The notes: generated by a model from the sequence alone, not told the origin. A DNA stretch of 64,000 nt from Altererythrobacter sp. Root672 (GCF_001427865.1 NZ_LMHH01000001.1:930001-994000), one strand, 5' to 3'; counted from the first letter of the stretch, positions 18,033 through 27,521 are shown. A program made the numbers and translations.

Positions 18033-19637
18033 TCAGCAGAGTACCAGCGAGACGGCCATGCCGCCTTCGGAGGTCTCTTTGTACTTCGAGTTCATCTCCT
18101 TGGCGGTCAGCGCCATCGCCGTGATCACGGTATCGAGGTCGACGCGCCGATTGGCCGGAATCTCATTCTGCGCCATCAGGAACCCAGTCCAAGACTTGAC
18201 CGCGCCGAACGCGCAACGTTCGATGCAGGGTATCTGCACGAAGCCCGCAACAGGGTCGCAAGTCATGCCGAGGTGATGCTCAAGGGCGGCGCCGGCACCG
18301 TTCGCCATGACCTGGTTGGACGTATCCTGGGCCTGGGCGAGCGCAGCAGCGCCCATTGCCGAGGCCACGCCGATCTCGGCCTGGCAACCGCCCTCGGCGG
18401 CAGAGAGCGTCGCGTTGTGCTTGCACAGGTATCCGACCAAGCCCGCAGTGAGCAGGGCTTCGCGAATCTTCTGGTCCGATACCTTCGCGCCGTCGGGCCC
18501 AAGCGAGTAAACGATGGCCGGCATGACGCCTGCCGATCCACCGGTTGGTGCGGTGATCACCAAGTGGCCTCGAGCATTCTCCTCGGAGCCAGCCAGGGCC
18601 GCGGCAGAAACGACACCAATGCCGCGCCGGGCCGGAGACTCCTGCTTGAGCGCGTTCCGGTACACGTCGCCGGCTTTGGTCTTGAGCTTGATCGGTCCCG
18701 GCAGCACGGCCGTCGGGGCTTCGAGGCCCGTCTTCACCGTGGCCCGCATCGCCGCGATGATCTTGTCGAGGAAGGCGTTGATCTCGGCTTCGCTGCGACC
18801 GGAGATGCTAGTCTCATTGGCCATCATCAGTTGGGCCAGGGTGAGGTTGTCGCGCTCCGCGTGCGCCAGCGCTTCGGCCATCGTGGAATAGGGATACTTG
18901 GGCGGATTCTTCTTGGGCGGTTCGTATCCCTTCCATTCGATGAAGCCGCCGCCGACCGAGTAGTATTCCTGCTCCAACAACGGCTTGTCGCCGGCCAGCA
19001 AAGCGACCCGCATGGTGTTCGGGTGAGGGAAATCGCCCTTGGTCTCGTCGTAGATGACGTCGGCCAACGAGACGGGAATTTCCTTCGAGCCAAGCTTCAC
19101 CTTGAAGCTCTGCGTGGGGTCTGCGGCCAGTCCGTCCAGGAACGCCGGATCAGTCGTCGCGGGCTCCATGCCGATGAGGCCGGCCAGCGCGGCGCGTTCG
19201 GTGCCGTGACCTTTGCCCGTGGCGCTCAGGCTGCCGAATAGATTGACCCTGAGGGCCGTGGCCTGGTCCAGCTGTGCCTGGGGCAGCTTGCTGGCGCGCT
19301 GATAGAAATCATAGGTGATCCGCATCGGACCGATCGTGTGCGAGGAGGACGGTCCGGGACCGACTTTGTAGAACTCGTCGATCAGCGTCATCACCGGCCC
19401 CTTCGTTCGTTGAACGACATTGAGGCTGGGATCGACGCCGACATTGACGATCGGGGCCAGTGCCGGGGTCTGAGCGAAAGCCGCCAGCGGCCGGCCGGTC
19501 AGCACTACAACCGCGGTCGCCAACGCGCTGCGCATCATGAACGCGCGGCGGTCAGATCCTAGCGGGGGTTCGGAAAAGTCGAGTTCGGGAAGGGCCGACT
19601 CGGCACTCCCGTTAACCTCTGGAGTCAGACAATCCAT
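18033..19637 (-). CDS. sdaA: L-serine dehydratase (4Fe-4S, single chain) with Tat-like N-terminus
   Basis: 534 residues. The catalytic part starts at M83 with the usual MTLIDEFYKVGPGPSSSHT motif and contains both beta and alpha domains, as in E. coli SdaA. C418, C460 and C471 are spaced 42 and 11 apart, as the cluster ligands are in the Legionella enzyme, and the chain ends in C534, the family's C-terminal tail-in-mouth Cys. It deaminates serine to pyruvate. Oddly, residues 1-82 precede the normal start and contain DRRAFMM at 29-35, a hydrophobic run and AAFA, that is, a Tat-type signal. The ATG at 19637 has an AGGAGGG ribosome site eight bases away, supporting the long form; a shorter start at M83 (19391) with AAGGGG upstream is the alternative. 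Confidence 0.9.
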   Translation of the reverse strand: MDCLTPEVNGSAESALPELDFSEPPLGSDRRAFMMRSALATAVVVLTGRPLAAFAQTPALAPIVNVGVDPSLNVVQRTKGPVMTLIDEFYKVGPGPSSSHTIGPMRITYDFYQRASKLPQAQLDQATALRVNLFGSLSATGKGHGTERAALAGLIGMEPATTDPAFLDGLAADPTQSFKVKLGSKEIPVSLADVIYDETKGDFPHPNTMRVALLAGDKPLLEQEYYSVGGGFIEWKGYEPPKKNPPKYPYSTMAEALAHAERDNLTLAQLMMANETSISGRSEAEINAFLDKIIAAMRATVKTGLEAPTAVLPGPIKLKTKAGDVYRNALKQESPARRGIGVVSAAALAGSEENARGHLVITAPTGGSAGVMPAIVYSLGPDGAKVSDQKIREALLTAGLVGYLCKHNATLSAAEGGCQAEIGVASAMGAAALAQAQDTSNQVMANGAGAALEHHLGMTCDPVAGFVQIPCIERCAFGAVKSWTGFLMAQNEIPANRRVDLDTVITAMALTAKEMNSKYKETSEGGMAVSLVLC

Positions 19638-20061
19638 GGCCGAAGCCCTCCTGTCGACCCGCGCCCCGTCAATCGCGACATTGCCGCCTAGTCGGGCACG
19701 AGGGAGTGAAGGGAGTCGCGGCCCATGAAACCCTTCTACTTTAGGTATTCCTGTCGGGCTGGTTCAGTGAATAGGGTTAAACCCTCAATCGATGATCTTA
19801 AACTTCAATGGGATATTCTCTAGGCTTTCTGGGGATGAGCTCCTTTCTATACAAATAGTTAGCGAAATGATGCGCTGTTACATTTGTGTAAAATCACGAA
19901 TGTTAATCATTGTGATTCAAGGGGTTACACCCCTTTTAAGGCACTTAAGTAAAAAGTTTCTGAATTCATCAGGATAAGTCCCGATGCAATGCACGCCAGA
20001 TGAGTCGTAGCCAGACTCGTTGGCTCGGGGGGCCACATCAGCAACTCTCGGAGATGCTTGG
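19638..20061. promoter_or_regulatory. Divergent control region, AT-rich, rich in dyads
   Basis: No gene is seen in these 424 bases between sdaA and hlyD. The right half (about 19770-19975) is much richer in A+T than its surroundings. It holds perfect dyads: AGGGTT-A-AACCCT at 19773-19785, TTACA-TTTG-TGTAA at 19878-19891, AATCA-TTG-TGATT at 19905-19917, and AAGGGGT-TAC-ACCCCTT at 19919-19935. The second has the 5-4-5 geometry of FNR/CRP-family sites but not the TTGAT/ATCAA consensus. TTGTG-TAAA-ATCAC at 19884-19897 matches the FNR pattern at seven of ten positions. Operators for both operons are the likely content. Confidence 0.6.
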
Positions 20062-21159
20062 ATGTCGAAGCGCAACATGCTGCTGGCCGCCGTCGGGATC
20101 GTCGTGGTCGGACTCATCGCTTGGCTGTACTTCTCAGGCGACGACGTGCCTGATGGGTTCGCCCGTGGAAACGGAAGGCTCGAGGCCAACGAGATCTACA
20201 TCTCGGCCAAGTATCCGGGCCGGATCGCCGAGGTCCTCGTCAATGAAGGCGATACGGTGAAGGCGGGGCAAGTGGTCGCCCGGCTCGACACCTCCGAGCT
20301 CGAAGCCCAGCTCCGGCAGGCGTTGGCCGTAATGACCGAGGCACAGCAGAGCGAACGAGTCGCTCGCGCCGATGTCGGCACCAAGGCCGCCCTGATCTCG
20401 GCACGCCGCGCTGAGATCGACGCCAAGCAAGCCGACTATCAGTTCGCTCAGCAGCAGTTCTCCCGGTCGAAGGACCTGGTCAAGACTGGCGCCGTTAGCG
20501 AACAGGAAGCCGAACTCGATGCCTCGCGGATGAACTCGACTCGCGCGCAGGTAGCGGGATCTCGCGCCGACCTCGCTGCAGCGTCGGCTGACCTGACCGG
20601 CTCGCAGGCCCTCGTTGGCCGCTCGTCCTCGACCATCGCTGCGGCTGCGGCCGAAGCCGACAGGATCCGCGCGCAGATCAAGGACTCCGTGCTTGTCGCT
20701 CCGATCCGCGGACGTGTCGAACGGCGGCTTGCCGAAGTCGGCGAAGTCGTCGGCGCGGGCGGGCGCGTCTTTTCGATGGTCGATCTGAGCGACGTCTACA
20801 TGTACGTCTTCCTGCCTGAAACTGTGGTCGGCAGGCTCCAGGTCGGGTCCGAAGCGCGGATCGTGCTCGACTCCGCGCCGCAGTACCCCATCAAGGCGAT
20901 AGTCTCCTACATCTCGCCGACCGCGCAGTTCACGCCGAAGACGGTCGAGACGCAGGAAGAGCGGCACAACCTGACCTTCAGGGTCAAGCTGCAGATCCCG
21001 AAGGACCGCTTGCAGCAGTACGAGGCGCTCGTGAAAGCCGGTGTCCCTGGCGTCGGCTATGTGCGGTTCGACAATGGCGCGCAGTGGCCAGCTGAGTTGC
21101 AGCCGCCCGCCAAGATGCCAGCGAACCTGTTCCAGGCTCCCGAAAATGCCGGCCGCTGA
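20062..21159 (+). CDS. HlyD-family periplasmic adaptor (YhiI-like)
   Basis: 365 residues from the ATG at 20062 (GGAG seven bases upstream); a TTG 42 bases earlier is in frame but less likely. One N-terminal membrane anchor (about 5-23) precedes a biotinyl-lipoyl half-motif (YPGRIAEVLVNEGDTVKAGQ), a long helical hairpin rich in Ala/Gln/Glu (about 85-190), and the second lipoyl half and beta barrel (VLVAPIRGRVERRLAEVGEVV). It would join an inner-membrane ABC exporter to an outer-membrane channel. It is first gene of the operon that continues to ackA and ends two bases before the ABC gene. Confidence 0.92.
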   Translation: MSKRNMLLAAVGIVVVGLIAWLYFSGDDVPDGFARGNGRLEANEIYISAKYPGRIAEVLVNEGDTVKAGQVVARLDTSELEAQLRQALAVMTEAQQSERVARADVGTKAALISARRAEIDAKQADYQFAQQQFSRSKDLVKTGAVSEQEAELDASRMNSTRAQVAGSRADLAAASADLTGSQALVGRSSSTIAAAAAEADRIRAQIKDSVLVAPIRGRVERRLAEVGEVVGAGGRVFSMVDLSDVYMYVFLPETVVGRLQVGSEARIVLDSAPQYPIKAIVSYISPTAQFTPKTVETQEERHNLTFRVKLQIPKDRLQQYEALVKAGVPGVGYVRFDNGAQWPAELQPPAKMPANLFQAPENAGR

Positions 21160-21161
21160 AC

Positions 21162-23924
21162 GTGGACTCCGCCCAGCTTGAAATTGCCGCGAGCGTTCGC
21201 AACGTCACGCACCGATACCGCGATGTAGTCGCGCTCAATAACGTCAGCATCGACATCCCGGCCAACAAGATGATCGGCCTGATCGGACCGGACGGCGTGG
21301 GCAAGTCCACGCTGCTCGGCCTGCTCGCCGGGGTGCGCAAGATGCAGGAGGGCGAGGTCAACGTCCTTGGCGGCGACATGGGCGATCCCCGGTTCCGCAC
21401 GCTAGTGGCCGAGCGCATCGCCTACTTGCCGCAAGGCCTGGGCAAGAACCTCTACCCGACCCTTTCGATCTTCGAGAACGCCGACTTCTTCGGCCGCCTG
21501 TTTGGACAGTCGAAGGAAGAGCGCGAATGGCGCATCGCCGACTTGTTCCATAGCACTGACCTTTCGCCCTTCCGCGACAGGCCGGCGGGCAAGCTGTCGG
21601 GCGGCATGAAGCAGAAGCTGGGGCTGTGCTGCTCGCTGATCCACGACCCTGACCTGCTGATCCTCGACGAACCGACCACGGGCGTGGACCCGCTCGCGCG
21701 GCGACAGTTCTGGGAACTGATCGACCGTATCCGCGAGCGACGCCCGCAGATGAGCGTGCTCGTCGCCACGGCCTACATGGACGAGGCCGAGGGCTTCGAC
21801 TGGCTGATGGTGATGAACGCGGGCGAGGTGCTGGATACCGGCACGCCCGAAGAGGTGCGGCAGAAGACCAATTCGAGCACACTCGAGGAGGCCTTCATCG
21901 CCTTGCTGCCTCCCGAGGCCAAGGCCGGCCATCGCGAACCGGTCATCACCCCGCTCGTGTCATCCGGAGGCCCGCCGGCGATCGAGGCCCATGGCCTGAC
22001 CCAGCGGTTCGGCGACTTCACTGCCGTCGATCATGTCAACTTCAAGATCGAGAAGGGCGAGATCTTCGGTTTTCTCGGCTCGAACGGCTGCGGCAAGACC
22101 ACCACCATGAAAATGCTGACCGGCCTGCTCGAGCCCACCGAAGGCAGCGCGCTGTTGTTCGGCAAGGAGATGAAGGGCGGCGACATCGACGCCCGCCGCA
22201 AGGTCGGCTTCATGTCGCAGGCCTTTTCGCTCTACACCGAGCTGACCGTCCGTCAGAACCTGATCCTGCACGCCCGACTGTTCGATCTGCCGCCACAGAA
22301 GGGCAAGGAGAGAGTCGAGGAACTCATCGGGAAGTTCGGCCTTGGGCCGGTCGCCGATACACTCGCCGAAGACATTCCGCTCGGCATTCGTCAGCGCCTC
22401 TCGCTCGCTGTCGCGGTGTTGCACGAACCCGAGGTCCTGATCCTCGACGAGCCGACGTCAGGCGTGGACCCGGTGGCGCGCGACGGGTTCTGGGAGTTGC
22501 TCATCAAGCTGTCGCGTGAGGATGGGGTGACGATCTTCCTCTCCACGCACTTCATGAACGAAGCCGCGCGCTGCGATCGCATGTCCATGATGCACCAGGG
22601 CAGAGTGCTGGCGCAGGACAAGCCGGCCGAACTGGTGAAGCAACGCCAAGCCCCGAGCCTCGAAGCCGCCTTCATCGGCTATCTCGAAGACGAGGCCGCG
22701 GATGCCAAGGCGAGGGTCCAGGCGGAGACCGGAGCCGAGGAGGTTCCCGTCCAGGCTCAGGAGGAGATCGAGTTCGCCAAGCATGGCGCCGAGCCTGGCA
22801 AGTTCAGCTGGTCACGTGTCTGGGCCTTTGCCCGCCGCGAGGCGATTGAGCTGCGCCATGACAGCGTGCGCTTGATCTTCGCGATCCTCGGTCCGCTCTT
22901 CCTGATGGTGGTTTTCGGCTACGGCATTTCGCTCGACGTTGAAAACCTCACTTATGCCGTGCTCGACAACGACCAGACGGTCGAGAGCCGCGCCTATGCG
23001 GATTCCTATCGAGGTTCGATCTACTACGATGAGCGAGCGCCGATCCTGAGCGATCAGGACCTCGACCGGCGCTTGCGCAATGGAGAGTTGCGCTTCGCCC
23101 TCGATATCCCAGCGGGCTTCCAGGAAGACGTCGAGCAAGGCCGGCGTCCTGAGGTGGCACTGTACGTCGACGGTGCGGTGCCGTTCAGGGCGGAAACGAC
23201 CCGCGGCTATGTCGAAACAACGCACAAGGCCTACGAAGCCACGCTTCGCCGGGACAAGGGCACTCCGGCGATCAGGATGCCGGTGAACATCGAGGCCCGG
23301 GCGCTTTACAATCAGTCGTTCGAAAGCGTCTACGCCATGGTGCCAGGCGACATCATGCTGCTGCTGATGTTGATCCCGAGCATGCTCACCGCGCTCAGTG
23401 TCGTGCGCGAGAAAGAACTCGGTTCGATCGCCAACTTCTACGCCGCCCCAGCGACGAAGGCCGAGTTCCTGTTCGGCAAACAGCTGCCCTACATCGGTGT
23501 GGCGCTGATCCAGTTCGTGTCGCTCGTCTTGCTGGCGGTGATTCTGTTCCAGGTTCCGATCAAGGGCAGCGTGCCTGTGCTCCTGATCGGTGGACTGGTC
23601 TTCGTTCTGGCGAGCACCGGGTTCGGCCTGTTGATCTCCGTTTTCGCTTCGACACAGACCGCGGCGATCTTTGCTGCCGCGATCATCGCCATCCTGCCGG
23701 CCGTGCAGTTCTCCGGCATGTTCGTGCCGTCGTCATCCCTGACCGGAGGGGCCTGGGGGGCATCGCTGATCTTCCCCAGTACCTACTTCCAATCGATCAG
23801 CGTCGGCACTTTCACCAAGGCGCTAGGTATCCAGGCGCTCTGGCCCAGCCTGCTGGCGCTGGCGATCATCGCCCTGGTCTATTTCTCGGTCTCTGTGGCC
23901 CTGCTCAAGAAGCAGGAGGCCTGA
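21162..23924 (+). CDS. rbbA: ABC-ABC-permease fusion, RbbA/YhiH type
   Basis: 920 residues (E. coli RbbA has 911), GTG start. NBD1 (about 10-240) has Walker A GPDGVGKST, signature LSGGMKQKL and Walker B LLILDEPTTGVDP. NBD2 (about 275-505) has Walker A GSNGCGKTT and Walker B VLILDEPTSGVDP, but its signature is degenerate (PLGIRQRLS), so hydrolysis may be asymmetric. The C-terminal ABC-2 permease (about 545-920) has an N-terminal helix, a periplasmic loop and five C-terminal helices. E. coli RbbA has been reported as ribosome-associated, but the HlyD and outer-membrane neighbours point to export. Substrate unknown. Confidence 0.9.
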   Translation: MDSAQLEIAASVRNVTHRYRDVVALNNVSIDIPANKMIGLIGPDGVGKSTLLGLLAGVRKMQEGEVNVLGGDMGDPRFRTLVAERIAYLPQGLGKNLYPTLSIFENADFFGRLFGQSKEEREWRIADLFHSTDLSPFRDRPAGKLSGGMKQKLGLCCSLIHDPDLLILDEPTTGVDPLARRQFWELIDRIRERRPQMSVLVATAYMDEAEGFDWLMVMNAGEVLDTGTPEEVRQKTNSSTLEEAFIALLPPEAKAGHREPVITPLVSSGGPPAIEAHGLTQRFGDFTAVDHVNFKIEKGEIFGFLGSNGCGKTTTMKMLTGLLEPTEGSALLFGKEMKGGDIDARRKVGFMSQAFSLYTELTVRQNLILHARLFDLPPQKGKERVEELIGKFGLGPVADTLAEDIPLGIRQRLSLAVAVLHEPEVLILDEPTSGVDPVARDGFWELLIKLSREDGVTIFLSTHFMNEAARCDRMSMMHQGRVLAQDKPAELVKQRQAPSLEAAFIGYLEDEAADAKARVQAETGAEEVPVQAQEEIEFAKHGAEPGKFSWSRVWAFARREAIELRHDSVRLIFAILGPLFLMVVFGYGISLDVENLTYAVLDNDQTVESRAYADSYRGSIYYDERAPILSDQDLDRRLRNGELRFALDIPAGFQEDVEQGRRPEVALYVDGAVPFRAETTRGYVETTHKAYEATLRRDKGTPAIRMPVNIEARALYNQSFESVYAMVPGDIMLLLMLIPSMLTALSVVREKELGSIANFYAAPATKAEFLFGKQLPYIGVALIQFVSLVLLAVILFQVPIKGSVPVLLIGGLVFVLASTGFGLLISVFASTQTAAIFAAAIIAILPAVQFSGMFVPSSSLTGGAWGASLIFPSTYFQSISVGTFTKALGIQALWPSLLALAIIALVYFSVSVALLKKQEA

Positions 23925-23927
23925 GCC

Positions 23928-25055
23928 GTGCGCGAAGTCTGGCACATCTTTCACCTCGGCATAAAGGAGCTGATCAGCCTGTCGCGCGATCCGGTGCTGA
24001 TCTTCCTGATCCTCTATACCTTCACCTTTTCGATCTACACGCCGTCGAAGAGCGCGGTCATGGACGTCGTCAACGCCTCCATCGCCATCGTGGACGAGGA
24101 CAGCAGCGAAGCTTCGCGGTCCGTCCATGACGCCATGCTGCCGCCACTGTTCCTGCCGCCGCGCCTCATCGACTTCGCCGAGATCAATCCGGACATGGAT
24201 CGGGGGCGCTATACCTTCGTGATCAACATTCCGCCGGAGTTCCAGGACGAGCTGGCCGAAGACGGCTTCCCCGACGTGCAGATCATCACCGACGCGACGG
24301 CGATGAGCCAGGCCGGCCGCGGCCCGGGCTACATCTCGGCCATCATCAACAGCACGGTCGAACCGTACTGGTCGGGACGTGGCAACCCCGACAACCAACC
24401 GCTCGTAGGCTTGCAGACACGGGCCCGGTTCAACCCGAACATGCTGCAAGGCTGGTTCGTGGCGATCAACCAGTTGATCAACAACATCTCGGTGCTGGCG
24501 ATCTTCCTCTGCGGTGCGGCCGTCCTGCGCGAGCGCGAGCATGGCAATATCGAGCACCTCTTGGTCATGCCCTTGCGGCCCTACGAGCTGATGTTCGCCA
24601 AGATCTGGGCTAACGGTCTGGTGGTGATCGTCGCGGCGATGGCCTCGCTGTTCCTGGTGGTCAAAGGCTTGATCGGCGTACCGATCTCCGGCTCGATCCC
24701 GCTCTTCGCCTTTGGCCTGATGGTCTACCTGTTCTCGGTCACCGCGCTTGGCATCATGCTTTCGACCATGGTCCGCTCGATGCCGCAATTCGGCCTGCTG
24801 GCTTTCCCGACCTTCATTGTCATGAGCTTGCTGTCCGGCGGGCAAACTCCGCTCGAGAGCATGCCGGTGCTGCTGCAGAAGGTCATGCAGTTCGTGCCCT
24901 CAACCCATTTCGTGAGCTTCTCGCAAGCCGTGCTGTTCCGCGATGCGACGCCCGCGATGGTCTGGCCCTTGCTGGCGAAGATGTTCGTCATAGGCATGGC
25001 CTACACATTTTTCACGCTCACCCGGTTCAGGAAGATGCTCGCTGCGATCCAGTGA
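23928..25055 (+). CDS. ABC-2 type permease (YhhJ-like)
   Basis: 375 residues with a GTG start three bases after the upstream stop. An N-terminal helix (about 20-40), a periplasmic domain of about 140 residues (ASIAIVDEDSSEASR onwards) and five C-terminal helices define the ABC-2 membrane family. RERERGNIEHLLVMP-like text, here LREREHGNIEHL, marks the coupling region. It is the second half-transporter that partners the permease domain of the RbbA-like fusion, as YhhJ does in the E. coli yhiI-rbbA-yhhJ set. Confidence 0.9.
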   Translation: MREVWHIFHLGIKELISLSRDPVLIFLILYTFTFSIYTPSKSAVMDVVNASIAIVDEDSSEASRSVHDAMLPPLFLPPRLIDFAEINPDMDRGRYTFVINIPPEFQDELAEDGFPDVQIITDATAMSQAGRGPGYISAIINSTVEPYWSGRGNPDNQPLVGLQTRARFNPNMLQGWFVAINQLINNISVLAIFLCGAAVLREREHGNIEHLLVMPLRPYELMFAKIWANGLVVIVAAMASLFLVVKGLIGVPISGSIPLFAFGLMVYLFSVTALGIMLSTMVRSMPQFGLLAFPTFIVMSLLSGGQTPLESMPVLLQKVMQFVPSTHFVSFSQAVLFRDATPAMVWPLLAKMFVIGMAYTFFTLTRFRKMLAAIQ

Positions 25056-25068
25056 TTTGGAGGCGAAT

Positions 25069-26493
25069 ATGCGGATTGTTCATTGGCCACGCCTGGCAGT
25101 CGCCCTGGTTCCGCTGATGCTGGCGGGCTGCGTGATGGGGCCCGACTACGCCCGGCCAGATGTGGTGCAACCGGGCGAGTTCCGGTCGCAGATAACGCCG
25201 GCCGATGCGAACTCGCTGGCCGACCGTTCCTGGTGGGAGGTGTTCGACGATCCTGCCCTGCAGAATCTGATCTCGCAGACGCTGCAGAACAACAACGACC
25301 TGTCGGTCGCCGTCGCCCGCATCGAACAGGCTCGTGCCCAGGTGGGTGTAGCCAAGTCCGAGGGTCTCCCGCAGATCGGCGTCGATGGCTTCGCCGGCGG
25401 CCAGGAGAGTTTCCTCCCGACGCCCGACGAGATCGGCACGGCGGAGTTCGCCTCGGTCGGCGGCGTGATCGAAGCCGCGTGGGAGTTCGACATCTGGGGC
25501 CGCATCGCCCGTCAGACCGAAGCGGCGCGGGCCAACCTCTACGCCCAGGAAGAAGTCCGGCGGGGGATCATGCTGGCCTTGGTCAGCGACACAGCGAGCG
25601 GCTACTTCCGCTTGCTCCAACTCGACCGCGAGCTGGCCATCGCGGAGGAGAGCCAGGCGGTCTTCAAGAAGACTCACGAACTGTTCACGCTACGCTTCGA
25701 AGCCGGTCGTGATAGCCGCTTGCCCGTAGAGCGAGCCAAGGCCGCGCTCGATTCCACCGGCGCTCGCATTGCCGACCTCAAGCGCCAGATCGCCGAGCAG
25801 GAGAACGCCTTGAGCGTACTTGCCGGCGGGTATCCGCACGCCATCGAACGCGGCCAGCCGCTGACTGCGCAGCGCATGCCGGAAACCCCGGTCGGCCTGA
25901 CGACTGACCTCGTTCGGCGCCGGCCTGACATCCGACGGGCGGAGCAGGACATGATCCGGGCCAACGCCCAGATCGGCGCGGCGATCGCCGATTTCTATCC
26001 GCGCATTGGCCTTTCGACACTGGCGGGCGTCATCGGGGTGAACGGGCAGGGCGGTCTCGATGGCACGTTCGGCCTCTGGCAGGCGGGCATAGGGCTCGCC
26101 GGGCCCCTGTTCACCGGCGGCCGGCTTGAATCGATTTACGACGAGCGCAAGGCGTTCTGGGATGAGAGCGTCGCCCAGTACCGGCAGACGATCCTGGTCG
26201 CCTTCCGCGAGACCTCGGACGCGCTCACCGCCCAGCAGACTCTCGTCGATCGCCGCGCCTCGCTCGAATCTCAAGTGGCAGCGATGCGCCAGTCAGTCGA
26301 ACTGGCCGACACCCGCTACCGCGCCGGCCGTGCGAGCTATTTCGAGGTGATCGAAGCGCAGCAACAGCTCTTCCCGGCGGAAGCCGAGCTTGCCCGGGTC
26401 CAGCAGGCCCAGCTGGTGGCTGTGGTTAGCCTCTACAAGGCGCTCGGAGGCGGATGGAAGCTGGACGACGCCCAGTGGAACCGACCCGGCTGA
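25069..26493 (+). CDS. Outer-membrane efflux lipoprotein, NodT/OprM family
   Basis: 474 residues from the ATG at 25069, preceded by GGAGG five bases upstream; the TTG at 25057 is in frame but overlaps that ribosome site. The signal ends in a lipobox LAGC followed by VMGPDYARP, the usual start of NodT-family channels. Two outer-membrane efflux (OEP) repeats follow, with the motif WWEVFDDPAL and the second-repeat RRRPDIRRAEQDM. It should complete a three-part envelope exporter with HlyD and the ABC proteins. E. coli yhiI-rbbA-yhhJ lacks a linked outer-membrane partner, so this operon is more complete. Confidence 0.93.
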   Translation: MRIVHWPRLAVALVPLMLAGCVMGPDYARPDVVQPGEFRSQITPADANSLADRSWWEVFDDPALQNLISQTLQNNNDLSVAVARIEQARAQVGVAKSEGLPQIGVDGFAGGQESFLPTPDEIGTAEFASVGGVIEAAWEFDIWGRIARQTEAARANLYAQEEVRRGIMLALVSDTASGYFRLLQLDRELAIAEESQAVFKKTHELFTLRFEAGRDSRLPVERAKAALDSTGARIADLKRQIAEQENALSVLAGGYPHAIERGQPLTAQRMPETPVGLTTDLVRRRPDIRRAEQDMIRANAQIGAAIADFYPRIGLSTLAGVIGVNGQGGLDGTFGLWQAGIGLAGPLFTGGRLESIYDERKAFWDESVAQYRQTILVAFRETSDALTAQQTLVDRRASLESQVAAMRQSVELADTRYRAGRASYFEVIEAQQQLFPAEAELARVQQAQLVAVVSLYKALGGGWKLDDAQWNRPG

Positions 26494-26518
26494 GGCTCAG
26501 CCCGAGTGGAGACCGATC

Positions 26519-27490
26519 ATGCCGACCCTCGAAGCGAGTTCCTCAACCGCCAGCGACAATCACGAGAAATTCAGGCGACTGGTCGAGCGGGCTCAACGCG
26601 AAGGGCCTGCCGTCACCGCCATCGTGCATCCGTGCGACAAGGTCTCGCTGGAGAGTGCCGTGGAAGCGGCGCACCTCAAACTCATCACGCCCATACTTGT
26701 CGGCCCACGCGAGAAGATCGAACACGCCGCGAGGGACGCCGGGATCGACACTAGCGGCCTGGAGATTGTCGACGCAGCACACAGCCATGACGCGGCGGCA
26801 AAGGCCGTGGAACTCGTGCGCGAAGGGCGTGCCGAAGCCCTGATGAAAGGCAGCCTGCACACCGACGAGTTGATGTCCGCCGTCGTCGCCCGCGAGACTG
26901 GCCTGCGGACGGGGCGCCGCATCAGCCATTGCTTCATCATGGACGTTCCAGGCCATCCGGACGCGCTCATCATCACCGACGCGGCGGTTAACATCGCCCC
27001 CGATCTCAAGGTGAAGGTCGACATCGTGCAGAATGCGATCGACCTGGCCCACGCCATGGGCGTGGCAGAGCCGCGCGTGGCGATTTTGAGTGCGATGGAA
27101 ACGATCAATCCCGACGTCGCGTCCACTCTCGAAGCCGCAGCGCTGTGCAAGATGGCTGACCGGGGCCAGATCACCGGCGGAGTCCTCGATGGGCCGCTCG
27201 CGCTGGACAACGCCATCAGCATGGAAGCGGCGGCGGTGAAGAAGATCGTCTCACCGGTTGCGGGGCAGGCCAATGTGCTGGTGGTGCCGGACCTCGAGGC
27301 CGGGAACATGCTGGCCAAGAGCCTGTCGTTCCTCGCAGGCGCAGACGCAGCCGGGATCGTGCTGGGTGCACGGGTTCCGATCATCCTGACCAGTCGAGCG
27401 GACTTGCTTCTGACCCGCCTCGCATCCTGCGCGGTGGCGTTGCTCCTTGTTGCCGCGCGTCGAACGAGTGCCGCCGGAGCAATCCCGTGA
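26519..27490 (+). CDS. pta: Phosphate acetyl/butyryltransferase
   Basis: 323 residues from the ATG at 26519 with GTGGAG eight bases upstream; reading the frame further upstream runs into the efflux gene. It is the short PTA_PTB-domain form without the N-terminal regulatory domains of E. coli Pta. Motifs include MKGSLHTDEL, GRRISHCFIMDVPG and the C-terminal VVPDLEAGNMLAKSL. It exchanges CoA of acetyl-CoA (or butyryl-CoA) for phosphate. It lies 25 bases after the efflux gene and 31 before ackA, so acetyl-phosphate is the probable product, feeding ATP formation by AckA. Confidence 0.93.
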   Translation: MPTLEASSSTASDNHEKFRRLVERAQREGPAVTAIVHPCDKVSLESAVEAAHLKLITPILVGPREKIEHAARDAGIDTSGLEIVDAAHSHDAAAKAVELVREGRAEALMKGSLHTDELMSAVVARETGLRTGRRISHCFIMDVPGHPDALIITDAAVNIAPDLKVKVDIVQNAIDLAHAMGVAEPRVAILSAMETINPDVASTLEAAALCKMADRGQITGGVLDGPLALDNAISMEAAAVKKIVSPVAGQANVLVVPDLEAGNMLAKSLSFLAGADAAGIVLGARVPIILTSRADLLLTRLASCAVALLLVAARRTSAAGAIP

Positions 27491-27521
27491 AGCCCGCCTT
27501 CGCTCATCACGGACGCAAGAA

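Noticed and set aside
17982-19241. 419-codon plus-strand ORF
   Set aside because: It is antisense to sdaA and has the composition expected of a shadow frame in GC-rich DNA; the minus strand has full family motifs.
19878-19917. A canonical FNR box (TTGAT-N4-ATCAA)
   Set aside because: No site matches the consensus; the nearby dyads have the spacing but different half-sites, so they are reported only as unknown operators.
23823-24845. 340-codon minus-strand ORF rich in H, D, R and Q
   Set aside because: Antisense to the ABC genes; composition is typical of a complementary-frame artefact.
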